Shown here in pieces: positions 26,004 through 34,863 of a stretch of 64,000 bases of DNA. A program made the position numbers and the translations under genes. Positions within the stretch are counted from its first letter, which is position 1. Each line of letters begins with the position of its first letter. The stretch is from Anderseniella sp963759095 (GTDB taxonomy: Bacteria; Pseudomonadota; Alphaproteobacteria; Rhizobiales; Aestuariivirgaceae): assembly GCA_963759095.1 (NCBI GenBank), contig CAVWYF010000016.1, positions 186,001 through 250,000 on the forward strand. The letters run 5' to 3'. Under the pieces are notes generated by a model. The model was not told the origin of the DNA. It did not search any database and was given only the letters and a program-made list of their open reading frames with translations.

Positions 26004-26480
26004 CTATTTCACCTGAAGGCTGTCAAGATGCAACAACAGCTCGAGCTCAATCGTACGGGCAACGTACTGATCGTAGTCTCTGGCCAATGATTCACCCCAT
26101 ACGGGCATTTCCCGGCTGCCGTGCACCTCAATCATGTTCCTCCCATCTATCATCTCCAGCACGCGAAGAAACGGAAAATGGCCGCCATTGTTCTTTGCCA
26201 GCAAGGTCAGGTTGGGTGGTGGCGTCTTAAGCATGCGCCACATTGGACCGTTCCCGTGCCCTCCCTCACCATGACAGACTGCGCAAAGCCGGTAGTATTC
26301 ATCTGCTCCGGAAATCTCGCCCGCCTCCGGAACATTCTCCGGTTCATAGGTCGTTTCCGTTTCCGCCTCATCCACCGTCGGCGAGGTCATCTTGGTCTCA
26401 GCTTCCTGGGCTGCCTGCGTCGGTGAGAACGCCATCAAGAACAAGGCGCAGACAGTCATTATGCAAAATTCACGCTTCAT
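26004..26480 (-). CDS. Monoheme c-type cytochrome
   Basis: A 158-residue exported cytochrome with a signal peptide (MKREFCIMTVCALFLMAFS), an acidic stretch rich in Glu, Thr and Pro (residues about 25-55) and one haem site, CAVCH (YYRLCAVCHGEGGHGNGP). The likely axial methionine is in SREMPVWGE. The ATG at 26480 is chosen because CAGGAAGA precedes it; the ORF is open to 26516. An FNR-type box lies about 110 bp upstream. With the following diheme cytochrome it probably forms a low-oxygen electron-transfer unit. Confidence 0.82.
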   Translation of the reverse strand: MKREFCIMTVCALFLMAFSPTQAAQEAETKMTSPTVDEAETETTYEPENVPEAGEISGADEYYRLCAVCHGEGGHGNGPMWRMLKTPPPNLTLLAKNNGGHFPFLRVLEMIDGRNMIEVHGSREMPVWGESLARDYDQYVARTIELELLLHLDSLQVK

Positions 26481-26583
26481 CAAATTGTCTTCCTGACCTA
26501 ACCTGGATATCTCCAATTGAGTGAGTTGGTAGTCCTCACTTTCCAGTCAGTTAGAATATGGCTAGCCATTTCAGATTCTGTCC

Positions 26584-26597
26584 TTGACGTCGATCAA
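26584..26597. promoter_or_regulatory. FNR-type box TTGAC-GTCG-ATCAA
   Basis: Nine of ten half-site bases match the consensus. It lies about 110 bp upstream of the monoheme cytochrome start on the minus strand. No plus-strand gene starts within range. Confidence 0.68.
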
Positions 26598-26763
26598 GCC
26601 GGCCTTGGCGGGCCAGAACCTGCCGGGCATGAGAAACGCTTTGACCGTTCTCCGGCTGTGACGGTCGGTCGCGGAGCTGCCGACCGGCCTCAAATATCCA
26701 ATGGCGCCCGTCAACAATCACCTCAATAAAGACGAGCCGGTGGATTACAGCAAATTCGACGCC

Positions 26764-27028
26764 TAGAGCCGTTCACGCTCATACAGAAACGTTCGACCGG
26801 TTTTCTGCGTTTGCTGGCAAGGCACGGCTCCCGCCCTGGTCTGGTTGACCATAAGGGAGGCGGAACGCTGTCCAGCGGGCGCAGAAATCCGGCCTTCGGT
26901 GGCCCAAATCAGTCCATCGGCGTTGTTGCAAAGCTTGCCCGATGCACCACATCGCGCTTCGCTTTGCGCCTAGCCGAGTGAACTGATTTGGGTCATCCAA
27001 CGATTCTATATGAGCGTGAACGGCTCTA
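26764..27028. mobile_element. MITE-like element with 20 bp perfect terminal inverted repeats
   Basis: The left end TAGAGCCGTTCACGCTCATA (26764-26783) is the exact reverse complement of the right end (27009-27028), and similarity extends about 12 bp further inward with mismatches. Internally CAAATCAGT (near 26906) and ACTGATTTG (near 26981) form a second inverted pair. It encodes no transposase. The 4 bp CTAG occurs at both outer edges and may be the target duplication or part of the ends. Confidence 0.75.
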
Positions 27029-27133
27029 GATCAGTATGATTTTTGATTGAATCAATCGAAAATCATAAAACTGATCGCTTCCAAAGTGCTAGAGCAACTT
27101 TATGGGTTCAGTTGAACCCATGTCGCTCTAGTG
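27025..27133. repeat. Palindromic dispersed repeat, copy 2 (~105 bp)
   Basis: Second copy of the element at 25043-25152. It has the 9 bp hairpin ATGGGTTCA-GT-TGAACCCAT (27102-27121) nested inside outer arms TAGAGC (27090-27095) and GCTCTA (27125-27130). A separate dyad, TGATTTTTGATTGAATCAATCG, lies in its left half. It abuts the right end of the MITE-like element. Confidence 0.8.
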
Positions 27134-27194
27134 ACCCGATAGTATTTCTGTCGGTCGGCCAATCCGGGCGGGTGATGGAACAGCGGTCTGTCGC

Positions 27195-27896
27195 CTATTT
27201 TTGCCCGTGTGCGATACGCATCACCTTGTGGTCTTCGACGACCGTAATGCGTTGCCGGCCGCTTTTTATGAGCCCTGCGATTTCCCAGGCACTTAAAAGG
27301 CGCGAAACCGTATGAAGTGTTGTGCCTGTCATTTCCGACAGATCCTGGCGGGAAATCGGAAAATCGATCAGTACGCCATCGTCTGTTTTTCTGCCGGTTT
27401 GCCTGACAAGTTTCAGGAGGGCACTGGCGACACGTTGTTCAACGCGTTCTGTGGAAAGTTCGACTAACCGGTCTTGTGTCTCCTGTAGGCGATCGCCGAT
27501 TGTCCGGTAGGTGTTGGTCGAAAATGACGGGTTTTTCTCGATCGTCGGTCGCCACACGCTGTTGGGCCAAACCAGAGCAACACAGTCGACTGCTGCAATC
27601 GCGTTGGCTGGGTACGTGTCTCTTCCGATGGCTACGGCAATGCCGAACAGTTCGCCGGTTGAGATGTAACGTGCGATCACCTGTTCGCCATGCTCGGTGA
27701 CCTTAACGACCCGCAAATGCCCGTCCAGCAGAAGGTAGAAATGTTCAGCGTCTGCACCTTGTCTAAAGATATGCGCGTTTTTTGAATAGCGTTGCGCCTG
27801 CGCTGCAGAGATGAGTTTCTCCAGGCTGTCGTTCTCCATCCCAACGAACGGCGGTAGATCGGCAATAAGAGATTTATCCAGCATGTCGTTGCTCAT
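27195..27896 (-). CDS. nnrR: NnrR/Dnr-type Crp/Fnr-family regulator
   Basis: A 233-residue regulator counted from the ATG at 27896; an in-frame ATG at 27932 is also possible. It has the cNMP-type barrel (FRQGADAEHFYLLLDGHLRV), dimer helix and helix-turn-helix, but no N-terminal cysteine cluster, so it is not an FNR. In the recognition helix the FNR glutamate is replaced by histidine (TGTTLHTVSRLLSAWE, HxxSR), a pattern of nitric oxide-responsive regulators, which commonly sense NO through haem. It is divergent from nnrS, and a perfect TTGCG-N4-CGCAA site lies before nosR. It is the likely NO-dependent activator of the nos operon. Confidence 0.82.
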   Translation of the reverse strand: MSNDMLDKSLIADLPPFVGMENDSLEKLISAAQAQRYSKNAHIFRQGADAEHFYLLLDGHLRVVKVTEHGEQVIARYISTGELFGIAVAIGRDTYPANAIAAVDCVALVWPNSVWRPTIEKNPSFSTNTYRTIGDRLQETQDRLVELSTERVEQRVASALLKLVRQTGRKTDDGVLIDFPISRQDLSEMTGTTLHTVSRLLSAWEIAGLIKSGRQRITVVEDHKVMRIAHGQK

Positions 27897-27901
27897 TTTG
27901 T

Positions 27902-27915
27902 TTGTCGGTGCGCAA
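27902..27915. promoter_or_regulatory. NnrR-like box TTGTC-GGTG-CGCAA
   Basis: One half-site (CGCAA) is perfect and the other (TTGTC) has two mismatches to TTGCG. It is centred about 94 bp upstream of the nnrS start and adjacent to the preferred nnrR start, so activation of nnrS and possible self-control of nnrR are both conceivable. Confidence 0.4.
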
Positions 27916-28002
27916 ACCGAGCCTGTTGGCATAGCAGTAAACTGTCACCCGGAGTACTTAATCGCAGTGCGCCTGCATCCGCAACAATTGCAGCGAGGAA
28001 AC

Positions 28003-29187
28003 ATGTCATCAGCCAGACGCAGCTATCAGGGGCCAGCCTTTTTGAGCGGCGGATTTCGTCCGTTTTTCCTTTTTGGCTCGCTGTTTTCCGGCTTGTCCAT
28101 GCTGCTGTGGCTGCCGCAGTTTTATGACGAGCTTGAACTTGCCAGCCGGTTCGCAGCGGTCGACTGGCATGTCCATGAACTGTATTTTGGGTTCCTGCCC
28201 GCAATCATAACGGGTTTCCTGTTTACAGCCGTCCCCAACTGGACCGGGCGAATGCCCATTCGGGGACTGCCGCTGCTGTTGCTCCTGCTGGTCTGGATTG
28301 CGGGCAGACTGGCAGTGAGTTTCTCGAGCCTGTTGGACTGGCGGGTCGTGATGATGGTTGATGCCAGTTTCCTGGCGCTCATCGCAATTGTTATCGCAAA
28401 CGAAATCATTGCGGGCAAAAACTGGCGTAACCTGAAGGTGCTGATGCCCGTTGTTCTTTTGATCGGTGCCAATTTTGCCTTTCACCTGGAGGCCCATTTT
28501 GACGGGGTTAGCGACTACAGCCGCAGGGCGGCGGCGACGGCTGTGATCGTGTTGATCATGATTATTGGTGGACGGGTCATACCGAGTTTTACCCGTAACT
28601 GGCTGTCCCGGGAAAATCCCGGCCGGTTGCCGGTGCCGTTTGCACGGTTTGATGCGGTTGCGATCCTCATTGGATTTGCCGCAATGACAAGCTGGGTGAT
28701 TGCGCCGGAAGCAAAAACAACAGGTGTCGGGATGGCGGTTGCAAGCGCGCTTCATTTTGTGAGGCTGGCGCGTTGGGCCGGTGATCGGACTCTCAGGGAC
28801 GGTCTCGTGTTCATTCTGCACGTGAGTTACCTCTACGTGCCGGTTGGCTTTGCGCTGATTGCCGCTGCAGCGTCATTTGGTGACGTGGTTCCGCAACTGG
28901 CCGGCATGCATGCCCTTGGGGTTGGTGCGGTTGGCGGCATGACCCTGTCTGTAATGGTGCGTGCAAGCCTTGGTCATACTGGACGAGCCTTGCATGCCTG
29001 TATGGCGACGAAGCTGCTGTTTCTGTCGGTAAATTGTGCAGCAGTTTTGAGAATTTTCGCAGGACTGGATCTCGGGCCGCAGGACATGCTGATCCATGCC
29101 GCAGGAGTTTTCTGGATGGTTGCCTTTATTGGGTTCGGGATTTTGTTTTCTCGCGCTTTGCTGCTTCCGCAGAGCCGCCCGGCTTAG
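28003..29187 (+). CDS. nnrS: NnrS family haem-copper membrane protein
   Basis: NnrS proteins are polytopic inner-membrane proteins of denitrifiers that help cells cope with nitric oxide. The 394-residue protein shows about twelve hydrophobic segments and the family opening LSGGFRPFFLFGSLFSGL, with conserved histidines in WHVHELYFGF and the segment TAVPNWTGRMPIRGLP. The ATG at 28003 is preceded by GAGGAAAC; the longer ORF from 27811 overlaps nnrR and is unlikely. It lies between nnrR and nosR, all related to NO and N2O. Confidence 0.9.
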   Translation: MSSARRSYQGPAFLSGGFRPFFLFGSLFSGLSMLLWLPQFYDELELASRFAAVDWHVHELYFGFLPAIITGFLFTAVPNWTGRMPIRGLPLLLLLLVWIAGRLAVSFSSLLDWRVVMMVDASFLALIAIVIANEIIAGKNWRNLKVLMPVVLLIGANFAFHLEAHFDGVSDYSRRAAATAVIVLIMIIGGRVIPSFTRNWLSRENPGRLPVPFARFDAVAILIGFAAMTSWVIAPEAKTTGVGMAVASALHFVRLARWAGDRTLRDGLVFILHVSYLYVPVGFALIAAAASFGDVVPQLAGMHALGVGAVGGMTLSVMVRASLGHTGRALHACMATKLLFLSVNCAAVLRIFAGLDLGPQDMLIHAAGVFWMVAFIGFGILFSRALLLPQSRPA

Positions 29188-29319
29188 GGCGCAATAGCGG
29201 ATTGCCATTGTCCGTGTCCAAACGCTGCTGCTTTCATCTTATTTCTCGAAAATCTGATGTTATTAATTAAAAACAATAGCTTACTGGTTTTTTCGAATAT
29301 TGGAGAGAAGCCTGCCTGT

Positions 29320-29333
29320 TTGCGGTAGCGCAA
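29320..29333. promoter_or_regulatory. Perfect NnrR-type box TTGCG-GTAG-CGCAA upstream of nosR
   Basis: A perfect palindrome with the spacing of Crp/Fnr-family sites and the TTGCG/CGCAA half-sites reported for NnrR-type regulators. The centre is about 64 bp before the nosR ATG. It differs from the TTGAT-type boxes in the phosphate island, in line with the different recognition helix of the neighbouring nnrR product. Confidence 0.75.
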
Positions 29334-29390
29334 CGTTGAATTTCGCCTGACCACTAAAGTAGCAGTGCGAATGAAAGAAGACGGATTGGC

Positions 29391-31628
29391 ATGCGATTGA
29401 ACAGGGAATGCGGTCACAACTTGCTCACTGCAATACTGGTCATGGTCACCTCGTTGATGATTGGTGTCCATGCCGGTCACAGTGAGCCTCTTGTTGCAAA
29501 GTTCTTGGACAAGGTTGATGTCTCGGTTCTGGTGCCGGGCGCAGACAGCTTTGGCGAGTTGCGCAGAGATATTCCTGTCGTGCCGGCGTTGAAGAACGGT
29601 AACGCAATCGGCCACGTTTTTCTGACCTCGGATTTTGTCACGACAACCGGCTATTCCGGCAAGCCCATTCATGTGGTGATGGGCGTCGATGACAATGCCA
29701 GGGTGACAGGCGTGAAACTCGTCAAGCACTCTGAACCGATTGTGCTGATTGGTATCCCTGAATCGAAAATCCGGGCGGTGACGGAAAAGTACGCCGGGCT
29801 TGATCTGATAAAGGAGGCCGAGAAAGGCGGGTCTGCACATGAGCTGGATATCGTATCCGGTGCCACCGTGACCATCATGGTTATCGATGACTCCATCGTT
29901 CGTGCCGGTTTGAAAGTTGCCCGGTCACTGGGCCTTGGCGGCTTGAGAGCGGAATTGCCGAGCGAGGGCCCTGCGAAAAAACTGCTGCAGCCTGCAGGCG
30001 ATGACATATCCGTATCAAACTGGCAGACCCTGGCAGGCGACGGATCCGTGCGGTCGCTGCGCCTGGATGTGGGGCAGGTCAACCAGGCCTTCATAGACAG
30101 TGCAGATGCACGTGCCATCGAGCGGCCGGAAAAGGGCGATCCTGACGACACGTTTATCGACATGCAGGTTGCTCTCGTCAGTGCACCGGAAATTGGCCGG
30201 ACACTGCTTGGCGATGATGAGTACAAGAACCTGATTGAATGGCTGGGAGAGGGTGAAGAATCTGTACTGGTGCTCGGTCGCGGCAAATACTCGTTCAAGG
30301 GTTCCGGTTATGTGCGTGGTGGCATATTTGATCGCATCCAGCTTATCCAGGGCGATGCGTCTGCAAGGTTCTTCGATAAGCAGCATCGGCGTCTGGGCCG
30401 GCTTGCACCGGTCGACGCGCCTTCGTTTACCGAACTCGATATGTTCAAGATTCCAGCCGATATGGGGTTTAGTCCGACCGAGCCGTTCCGCCTGCAATTG
30501 CTGGTGCACCGGGCCGTCGGCGCCATCGACAAGTCATTCATCACGTTCGATCTCGGTTACCGCATCCCGAGCCGTTACGTTGAAACAATTGCCACGACAC
30601 CTGCACCGCCTGCGACCTCGCAAGTATCCGGTGACCTGGCTGCCTCCGATCCGGACGAACTGAGCCATTTGTGGCAACGCATATGGGAACGGAAACGCAT
30701 CGAGGTCGGATTGCTTGTTGCTGCTCTGGCGGTGCTGACCGGGGTGTTCTTCTTCCAGATGCAGGTGACCAGGTACGAGCGCTTCACCTACTGGTTCCGT
30801 ATAGGATTTCTGACGTTCACTCTGTTTGGGTTGGGCTGGTATGCCAATGCGCAATTGTCGGTCGTCAACATCCTGGCCTTCTTCTCAGCGGTGACCCAGG
30901 ACTTCTCCTGGTCTGCTTTCCTGATGGACCCGCTGATCTTCATCCTGTGGTTTTCAGTTGCCGCCTCGCTGTTGTTCTGGGGGCGCGGCGTGTTCTGCGG
31001 CTGGTTGTGTCCGTTTGGCGCCATGCAGGAACTCACCAATAAGGTTGCGCGGCTTTGCAAGGTGCCGCAGTACCAGGTGCCGTGGAGTGTGCATGAGCGC
31101 CTTTGGCCTATCAAGTATATGATTTTTCTCGGACTTTTCGGCCTGTCTCTGTACTCGCTTGAGCTGGCAGAACGCTATGCAGAGGTCGAACCGTTCAAGA
31201 CTGCGATCATTTTGAAGTTTGATCGCTCATGGCCTTACGTTCTGTTTGTGGTTGCCTTGCTCGCGGCCGGATTGTTCGTCGAGCGGTTTTACTGCCGGTA
31301 TCTGTGTCCGCTGGGCGCCGCCCTTGCCATCCCTGCGCGCATGCGGATGTTTGACTGGCTGAAGCGTTACAGGCAATGCGGCGATCCGTGCCTGCGCTGT
31401 GCCAATGAATGCATGGTCCAGGCCATACATCCGGAAGGTCATATCAATCCGAATGAATGTCACCAGTGCCTGCATTGCCAGGTGCTCTACCAGAGCACGT
31501 CAAAATGCCCGGTCTGCATCAAGAAGGCGGCCTCGCGTGCCCGTGGCGGCGCGCCGAGGCCAAAGCAGGTCAAACCCATTCTACCGACCGACGAGCAACC
31601 AGAAACTATCCAAGTGCCGGCAGAATAA
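29391..31628 (+). CDS. nosR: NosR, membrane flavo-iron-sulfur protein of N2O respiration
   Basis: NosR passes electrons from the quinol pool toward NosZ and is needed for its expression and activity. The 745-residue protein has an N-terminal signal/anchor. A periplasmic FMN-binding domain follows with the covalent-flavin motif SGAT (DIVSGATVTIMV, about residue 160). Several membrane helices (about residues 430-630) carry CGWLCPFGAMQE and CRYLCPLGAALA. The C-terminus has two 4Fe-4S cysteine sets (CGDPCLRCANECMVQAIHP and CHQCLHCQVLYQ). Length and order are normal. First gene of a complete nosRZDFYLX operon. Confidence 0.95.
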   Translation: MRLNRECGHNLLTAILVMVTSLMIGVHAGHSEPLVAKFLDKVDVSVLVPGADSFGELRRDIPVVPALKNGNAIGHVFLTSDFVTTTGYSGKPIHVVMGVDDNARVTGVKLVKHSEPIVLIGIPESKIRAVTEKYAGLDLIKEAEKGGSAHELDIVSGATVTIMVIDDSIVRAGLKVARSLGLGGLRAELPSEGPAKKLLQPAGDDISVSNWQTLAGDGSVRSLRLDVGQVNQAFIDSADARAIERPEKGDPDDTFIDMQVALVSAPEIGRTLLGDDEYKNLIEWLGEGEESVLVLGRGKYSFKGSGYVRGGIFDRIQLIQGDASARFFDKQHRRLGRLAPVDAPSFTELDMFKIPADMGFSPTEPFRLQLLVHRAVGAIDKSFITFDLGYRIPSRYVETIATTPAPPATSQVSGDLAASDPDELSHLWQRIWERKRIEVGLLVAALAVLTGVFFFQMQVTRYERFTYWFRIGFLTFTLFGLGWYANAQLSVVNILAFFSAVTQDFSWSAFLMDPLIFILWFSVAASLLFWGRGVFCGWLCPFGAMQELTNKVARLCKVPQYQVPWSVHERLWPIKYMIFLGLFGLSLYSLELAERYAEVEPFKTAIILKFDRSWPYVLFVVALLAAGLFVERFYCRYLCPLGAALAIPARMRMFDWLKRYRQCGDPCLRCANECMVQAIHPEGHINPNECHQCLHCQVLYQSTSKCPVCIKKAASRARGGAPRPKQVKPILPTDEQPETIQVPAE

Positions 31629-31663
31629 ATTCTGCCTTCAACAACGTGAAAGGAGTTAGCGAC

Positions 31664-33583
31664 ATGTCAGCTGAAGAAACCAGAAAGAAGGGGTTCTCGC
31701 GCCGCGCCGTGATGGCGGGAAGCGCAGCGGGTGCCGTGGTTGCGGGAACGGGTGCCGCCACCGGCCTGTTCTCCAACGGAATAACAAAAGCCCGTGCGGC
31801 CGGTTCTGCGAAGGCCAATCTGGAGCCGGGTGAGCTTGATCCCTATTATGGCTTCTGGTCTTCGGGACAAACTGGTGAAGTCCGCATTCTGGGCTTTCCG
31901 TCGATGCGTGAACTGATGCGCATTCCGGTCTTCAACCGCTGCTCTGCAACCGGATGGGGCCAGACCAATGAGAGCCTGAAAGTGCTCACTGAAGGCCTGA
32001 CGGAAAAGACCAAGGACTTCCTGTCGGCCCGGAATATGAAGACCTATGACAACGGGGACCTTCACCATCCGCATATGTCGTTCACCGAAGGCACCTATGA
32101 CGGGCGTTACATTTTTGCCAATGACAAGGCAAACACCCGGGTTGCCCGCATTCGCTGCGACGTGATGAAATGCGACAAGATCATCGAGATCCCCAATGCG
32201 CATGATATCCACGGCATGCGTCCGCAGAAGTATCCGCGTACCGGCTATGTGTTCGCAAATGGTGAGCACGAAGCGCCATTGGTCAATGACGGCAAGATAC
32301 TCGACGATCCATCGAAATATGTGAACATCTTCACAGCGATCGATGGTGATGAGATGAAGGTCGCATGGCAGGTGAAAGTAAGCGGCAACCTTGATAACAC
32401 CGACTGTGACTACCAGGGCAAGTATGCCTTCTCGACGAGTTACAACTCGGAAATGGGCATGACCCTTGCCGAGATGACAGAAAGCGAACTTGATCATGTG
32501 GTCGTGTTCAACATCAAGGCCATCGAAGACGGCGTGAAGGCTGGCGACGTCGAGGTTCTGAATGGCATTCCGATCATTAACGGACTGAAAGGCGCCAACA
32601 AGAACTACACTCGTTACATTCCAATTCCAAACAGCCCGCATGGTGTCAATACCGCACCTGACAAGAGGCACATTGTCATCAATGGCAAGCTGTCTCCCAC
32701 GGTCTCCATTATCGACGTTGAAAAAGTGGATGCGTTGTTTACAGATAATGCAGACCCACGGTCCTGCATCGTCGGTGAACCGGAACTCGGCCTCGGCCCG
32801 CTTCACACCGCATTTGACGGCAAGGGTAACTGCTTCACGACGCTGTTCCTGGACAGCCAAGTGGTGAAGTGGAACATGGAAAAGGCGATCAAGGCGTTTG
32901 CCGGTGAAAAGGTCGACCCGATCATCTCCAAGGTCGATGTGCACTATCAGCCGGGCCACAACTCCACGTCGATGGGCGAAACCGCCGAAGCCGACGGTGA
33001 GTGGCTGGTTTCGATGAACAAGTTCTCAAAGGACAGGTTCATCAATGTTGGTCCGCTGAAGCCTGAAAACGAGCAGTTGATCGATATTTCGAGCGATGAA
33101 ATGAAGGTTGTCCATGACGGCCCGACGTTTGCCGAACCGCATGACAGTATCATCGTGCGCGCAGATATCGTGAAACCGGTCAATGTGTGGAAGCGCGATG
33201 ATCCGATCTTTGCCGATGCCGTCCAACAGGCAAAGGCGGACGGTGTGGATATCGAGAGCGACGATACCGTCATTCGCGATGGCAACAAGGTCCGTGTCTA
33301 CATGACGTCAATTGCACCACAATTCGGGCTGGAGAAGTTCACCGTCAAACAGGGTGATGAAGTCACGGTCTACGTGACCAATCTGGATGATATCGATGAT
33401 GTCACCCATGGCTTCTGCATCTCGAACTACGGTGTCGCGATGGAGGTTGCGCCGCAGGCGACGGCCTCGGTCACCTTCACCGCAGACCGGCCCGGTGTGC
33501 ACTGGTTCTATTGCCAGTGGTTCTGCCATGCACTGCACATGGAAATGCGCGGTCGCATGTTTGTCGAACCGCGTGCGTCATAG
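31664..33583 (+). CDS. nosZ: Nitrous oxide reductase NosZ, clade I (Tat-exported)
   Basis: Periplasmic copper enzyme that reduces N2O to N2. The 639-residue protein begins with a twin-arginine signal (KGFSRRAVMAGSAAGAVVAG), the mark of clade I. The seven-bladed propeller carries CuZ histidines, beginning with GDLHHPHMSFTEGTYDGRYI. The C-terminal cupredoxin domain has the CuA motif in WFYCQWFCHALHMEMRGRM. All are intact. The ATG at 31664 has AAAGGAG upstream; the longer ORF from 31457 overlaps nosR. It starts 35 bp after nosR. Confidence 0.97.
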   Translation: MSAEETRKKGFSRRAVMAGSAAGAVVAGTGAATGLFSNGITKARAAGSAKANLEPGELDPYYGFWSSGQTGEVRILGFPSMRELMRIPVFNRCSATGWGQTNESLKVLTEGLTEKTKDFLSARNMKTYDNGDLHHPHMSFTEGTYDGRYIFANDKANTRVARIRCDVMKCDKIIEIPNAHDIHGMRPQKYPRTGYVFANGEHEAPLVNDGKILDDPSKYVNIFTAIDGDEMKVAWQVKVSGNLDNTDCDYQGKYAFSTSYNSEMGMTLAEMTESELDHVVVFNIKAIEDGVKAGDVEVLNGIPIINGLKGANKNYTRYIPIPNSPHGVNTAPDKRHIVINGKLSPTVSIIDVEKVDALFTDNADPRSCIVGEPELGLGPLHTAFDGKGNCFTTLFLDSQVVKWNMEKAIKAFAGEKVDPIISKVDVHYQPGHNSTSMGETAEADGEWLVSMNKFSKDRFINVGPLKPENEQLIDISSDEMKVVHDGPTFAEPHDSIIVRADIVKPVNVWKRDDPIFADAVQQAKADGVDIESDDTVIRDGNKVRVYMTSIAPQFGLEKFTVKQGDEVTVYVTNLDDIDDVTHGFCISNYGVAMEVAPQATASVTFTADRPGVHWFYCQWFCHALHMEMRGRMFVEPRAS

Positions 33584-33594
33584 GACTGCCTGAC

Positions 33595-34863
33595 ATGAAA
33601 TGGATGGCCCGAACCATACAAGGTGTGTTGCTGCCGGCATTGCTTGCAACATCGGCTGCTGCTGCCGACGTTGAAGTGAAGCCCGGCAAGGACGCACTGG
33701 TGCGGGCCATCCAATCTGCCCAGCCTGGAGACCGGCTGATGCTGGCTGCCGGCACATACTCGGGTGGTTTGCTCATTACAAAGCCGCTTGAGATTCACGG
33801 TGATGGGCATGTTCATGTCCAGGGTAGTGAGGCGGGATCGGTCATCAGGGTCGATGCGCCTGATGTTGTCGTGTCCGGTTTGCGACTGACCGGTTCAGGC
33901 TCCGATCATCAGACAATTGATAGTGGCGTCCAGCTTACCAAGAAGGCGACGAATGCAATTGTTCGTGACAACCTGATCGAGGGAAACCTCTACGGCGTGG
34001 ACATTCACGGTGCGCGCAATGCACTGGTCAAAGACAACATCATCATTGGCCGCCGGGACCGGTTGATGAACCGGCGTGGTAACGGTGTTTACGTCTGGAA
34101 CGCACCGGGCGCGCAGGTTCACGGCAACAAGGTGAGTTTTGGCCGCGACGGCATTTTTGTCAATTCCAGCAAGAAGAACTCGTTCAAGAACAACAGGTTT
34201 GAAAACTTACGGTTTGCGGTTCACTACATGTATGCCGATGACAGCGAAGTCTCAGGCAATGTGTCGATCGGCAATCACCTTGGCTATGCGATCATGTTCA
34301 CCACCCGCATCAAGATCACCAACAACACGTCCATTGGTGATCGCGATCACGGCATCATGCTGAACTACGCCAACAGCGCAGTTCTGGAAGGCAATGTTGT
34401 CCGAAACGGCGGCAAAAAATGCCTCTTCATGTACAATGCCAACAAGAATGTCATGCGCAACAACCACTTTGAAGGGTGCCCGATCGGCATCCATTTCACG
34501 GCAGGCTCGGAACGCAACCAGATTGTCGGCAACTCATTTGTTGGCAATCAGAGACAGGTGAAGTTTGTCGGGTCCAAGGACCACATATGGTCAGGTAATT
34601 ACTGGAGTGATCACAGCGCCTTTGATGTGAACGGTGACGGTATTGCCGACCAGGCCTTTCGCCCCAATGACACGATGGATCAGATCTTGTGGACGCAACC
34701 GTCGGCAAAATTGCTGTTGGGCAGTCCGGCAGTGCAGCTCATCCGCTGGGCGCAGAAAGAGTTTCCTGCCCTGTTGCCCGGCGGTGTGGTGGACGACAAG
34801 CCGCTGATGACACCGACACTCAGGCCGGAAACAAACTTCAAAGCTGAGGTACGGGTGCAATGA
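33595..34863 (+). CDS. nosD: NosD, periplasmic copper-assembly protein
   Basis: NosD is a periplasmic right-handed beta-helix protein that works with the NosFY transporter to assemble the CuZ site of NosZ. The 422-residue protein has a signal peptide (IQGVLLPALLATSAAAADV) and many parallel-beta repeats of the CASH/NosD type, such as ALVKDNIIIGRRDR, DSEVSGNVSIGNHLG and NAVLEGN-type turns. The true start is the ATG at 33595, 11 bp after the nosZ stop. The end overlaps nosF by 4 bp. Confidence 0.95.
   Translation: MKWMARTIQGVLLPALLATSAAAADVEVKPGKDALVRAIQSAQPGDRLMLAAGTYSGGLLITKPLEIHGDGHVHVQGSEAGSVIRVDAPDVVVSGLRLTGSGSDHQTIDSGVQLTKKATNAIVRDNLIEGNLYGVDIHGARNALVKDNIIIGRRDRLMNRRGNGVYVWNAPGAQVHGNKVSFGRDGIFVNSSKKNSFKNNRFENLRFAVHYMYADDSEVSGNVSIGNHLGYAIMFTTRIKITNNTSIGDRDHGIMLNYANSAVLEGNVVRNGGKKCLFMYNANKNVMRNNHFEGCPIGIHFTAGSERNQIVGNSFVGNQRQVKFVGSKDHIWSGNYWSDHSAFDVNGDGIADQAFRPNDTMDQILWTQPSAKLLLGSPAVQLIRWAQKEFPALLPGGVVDDKPLMTPTLRPETNFKAEVRVQ

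Larger units (their letters stand above)
26481..27194. other. Repeat-rich intergenic region
   Basis: About 710 bp with no convincing gene. From left to right it holds an FNR-type box (26584-26597), a short orphan ORF end (MAPVNNHLNKDEP... to the stop at 26764-26766) of no known family, a 265 bp MITE-like element (26764-27028) and a palindromic repeat (27025-27133). Confidence 0.6.

Noticed and set aside
26662..26766. Short plus-strand frame ending VDYSKFDA before the MITE
   Set aside because: It looks a little like a protein C-terminus, but it opens at a stop codon and matches nothing I recognise.
26779..27000. 73-codon minus-strand ORF
   Set aside because: It lies wholly inside the MITE-like element, has no ribosome site and no recognised similarity.
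28009..28821. 270-codon ORF antisense to nnrS
   Set aside because: nnrS is convincing on the plus strand, and the antisense product has shadow-like composition.
31667..32959. 430-codon ORF antisense to nosZ
   Set aside because: nosZ is complete with all copper motifs; the antisense frame is a by-product of codon bias.
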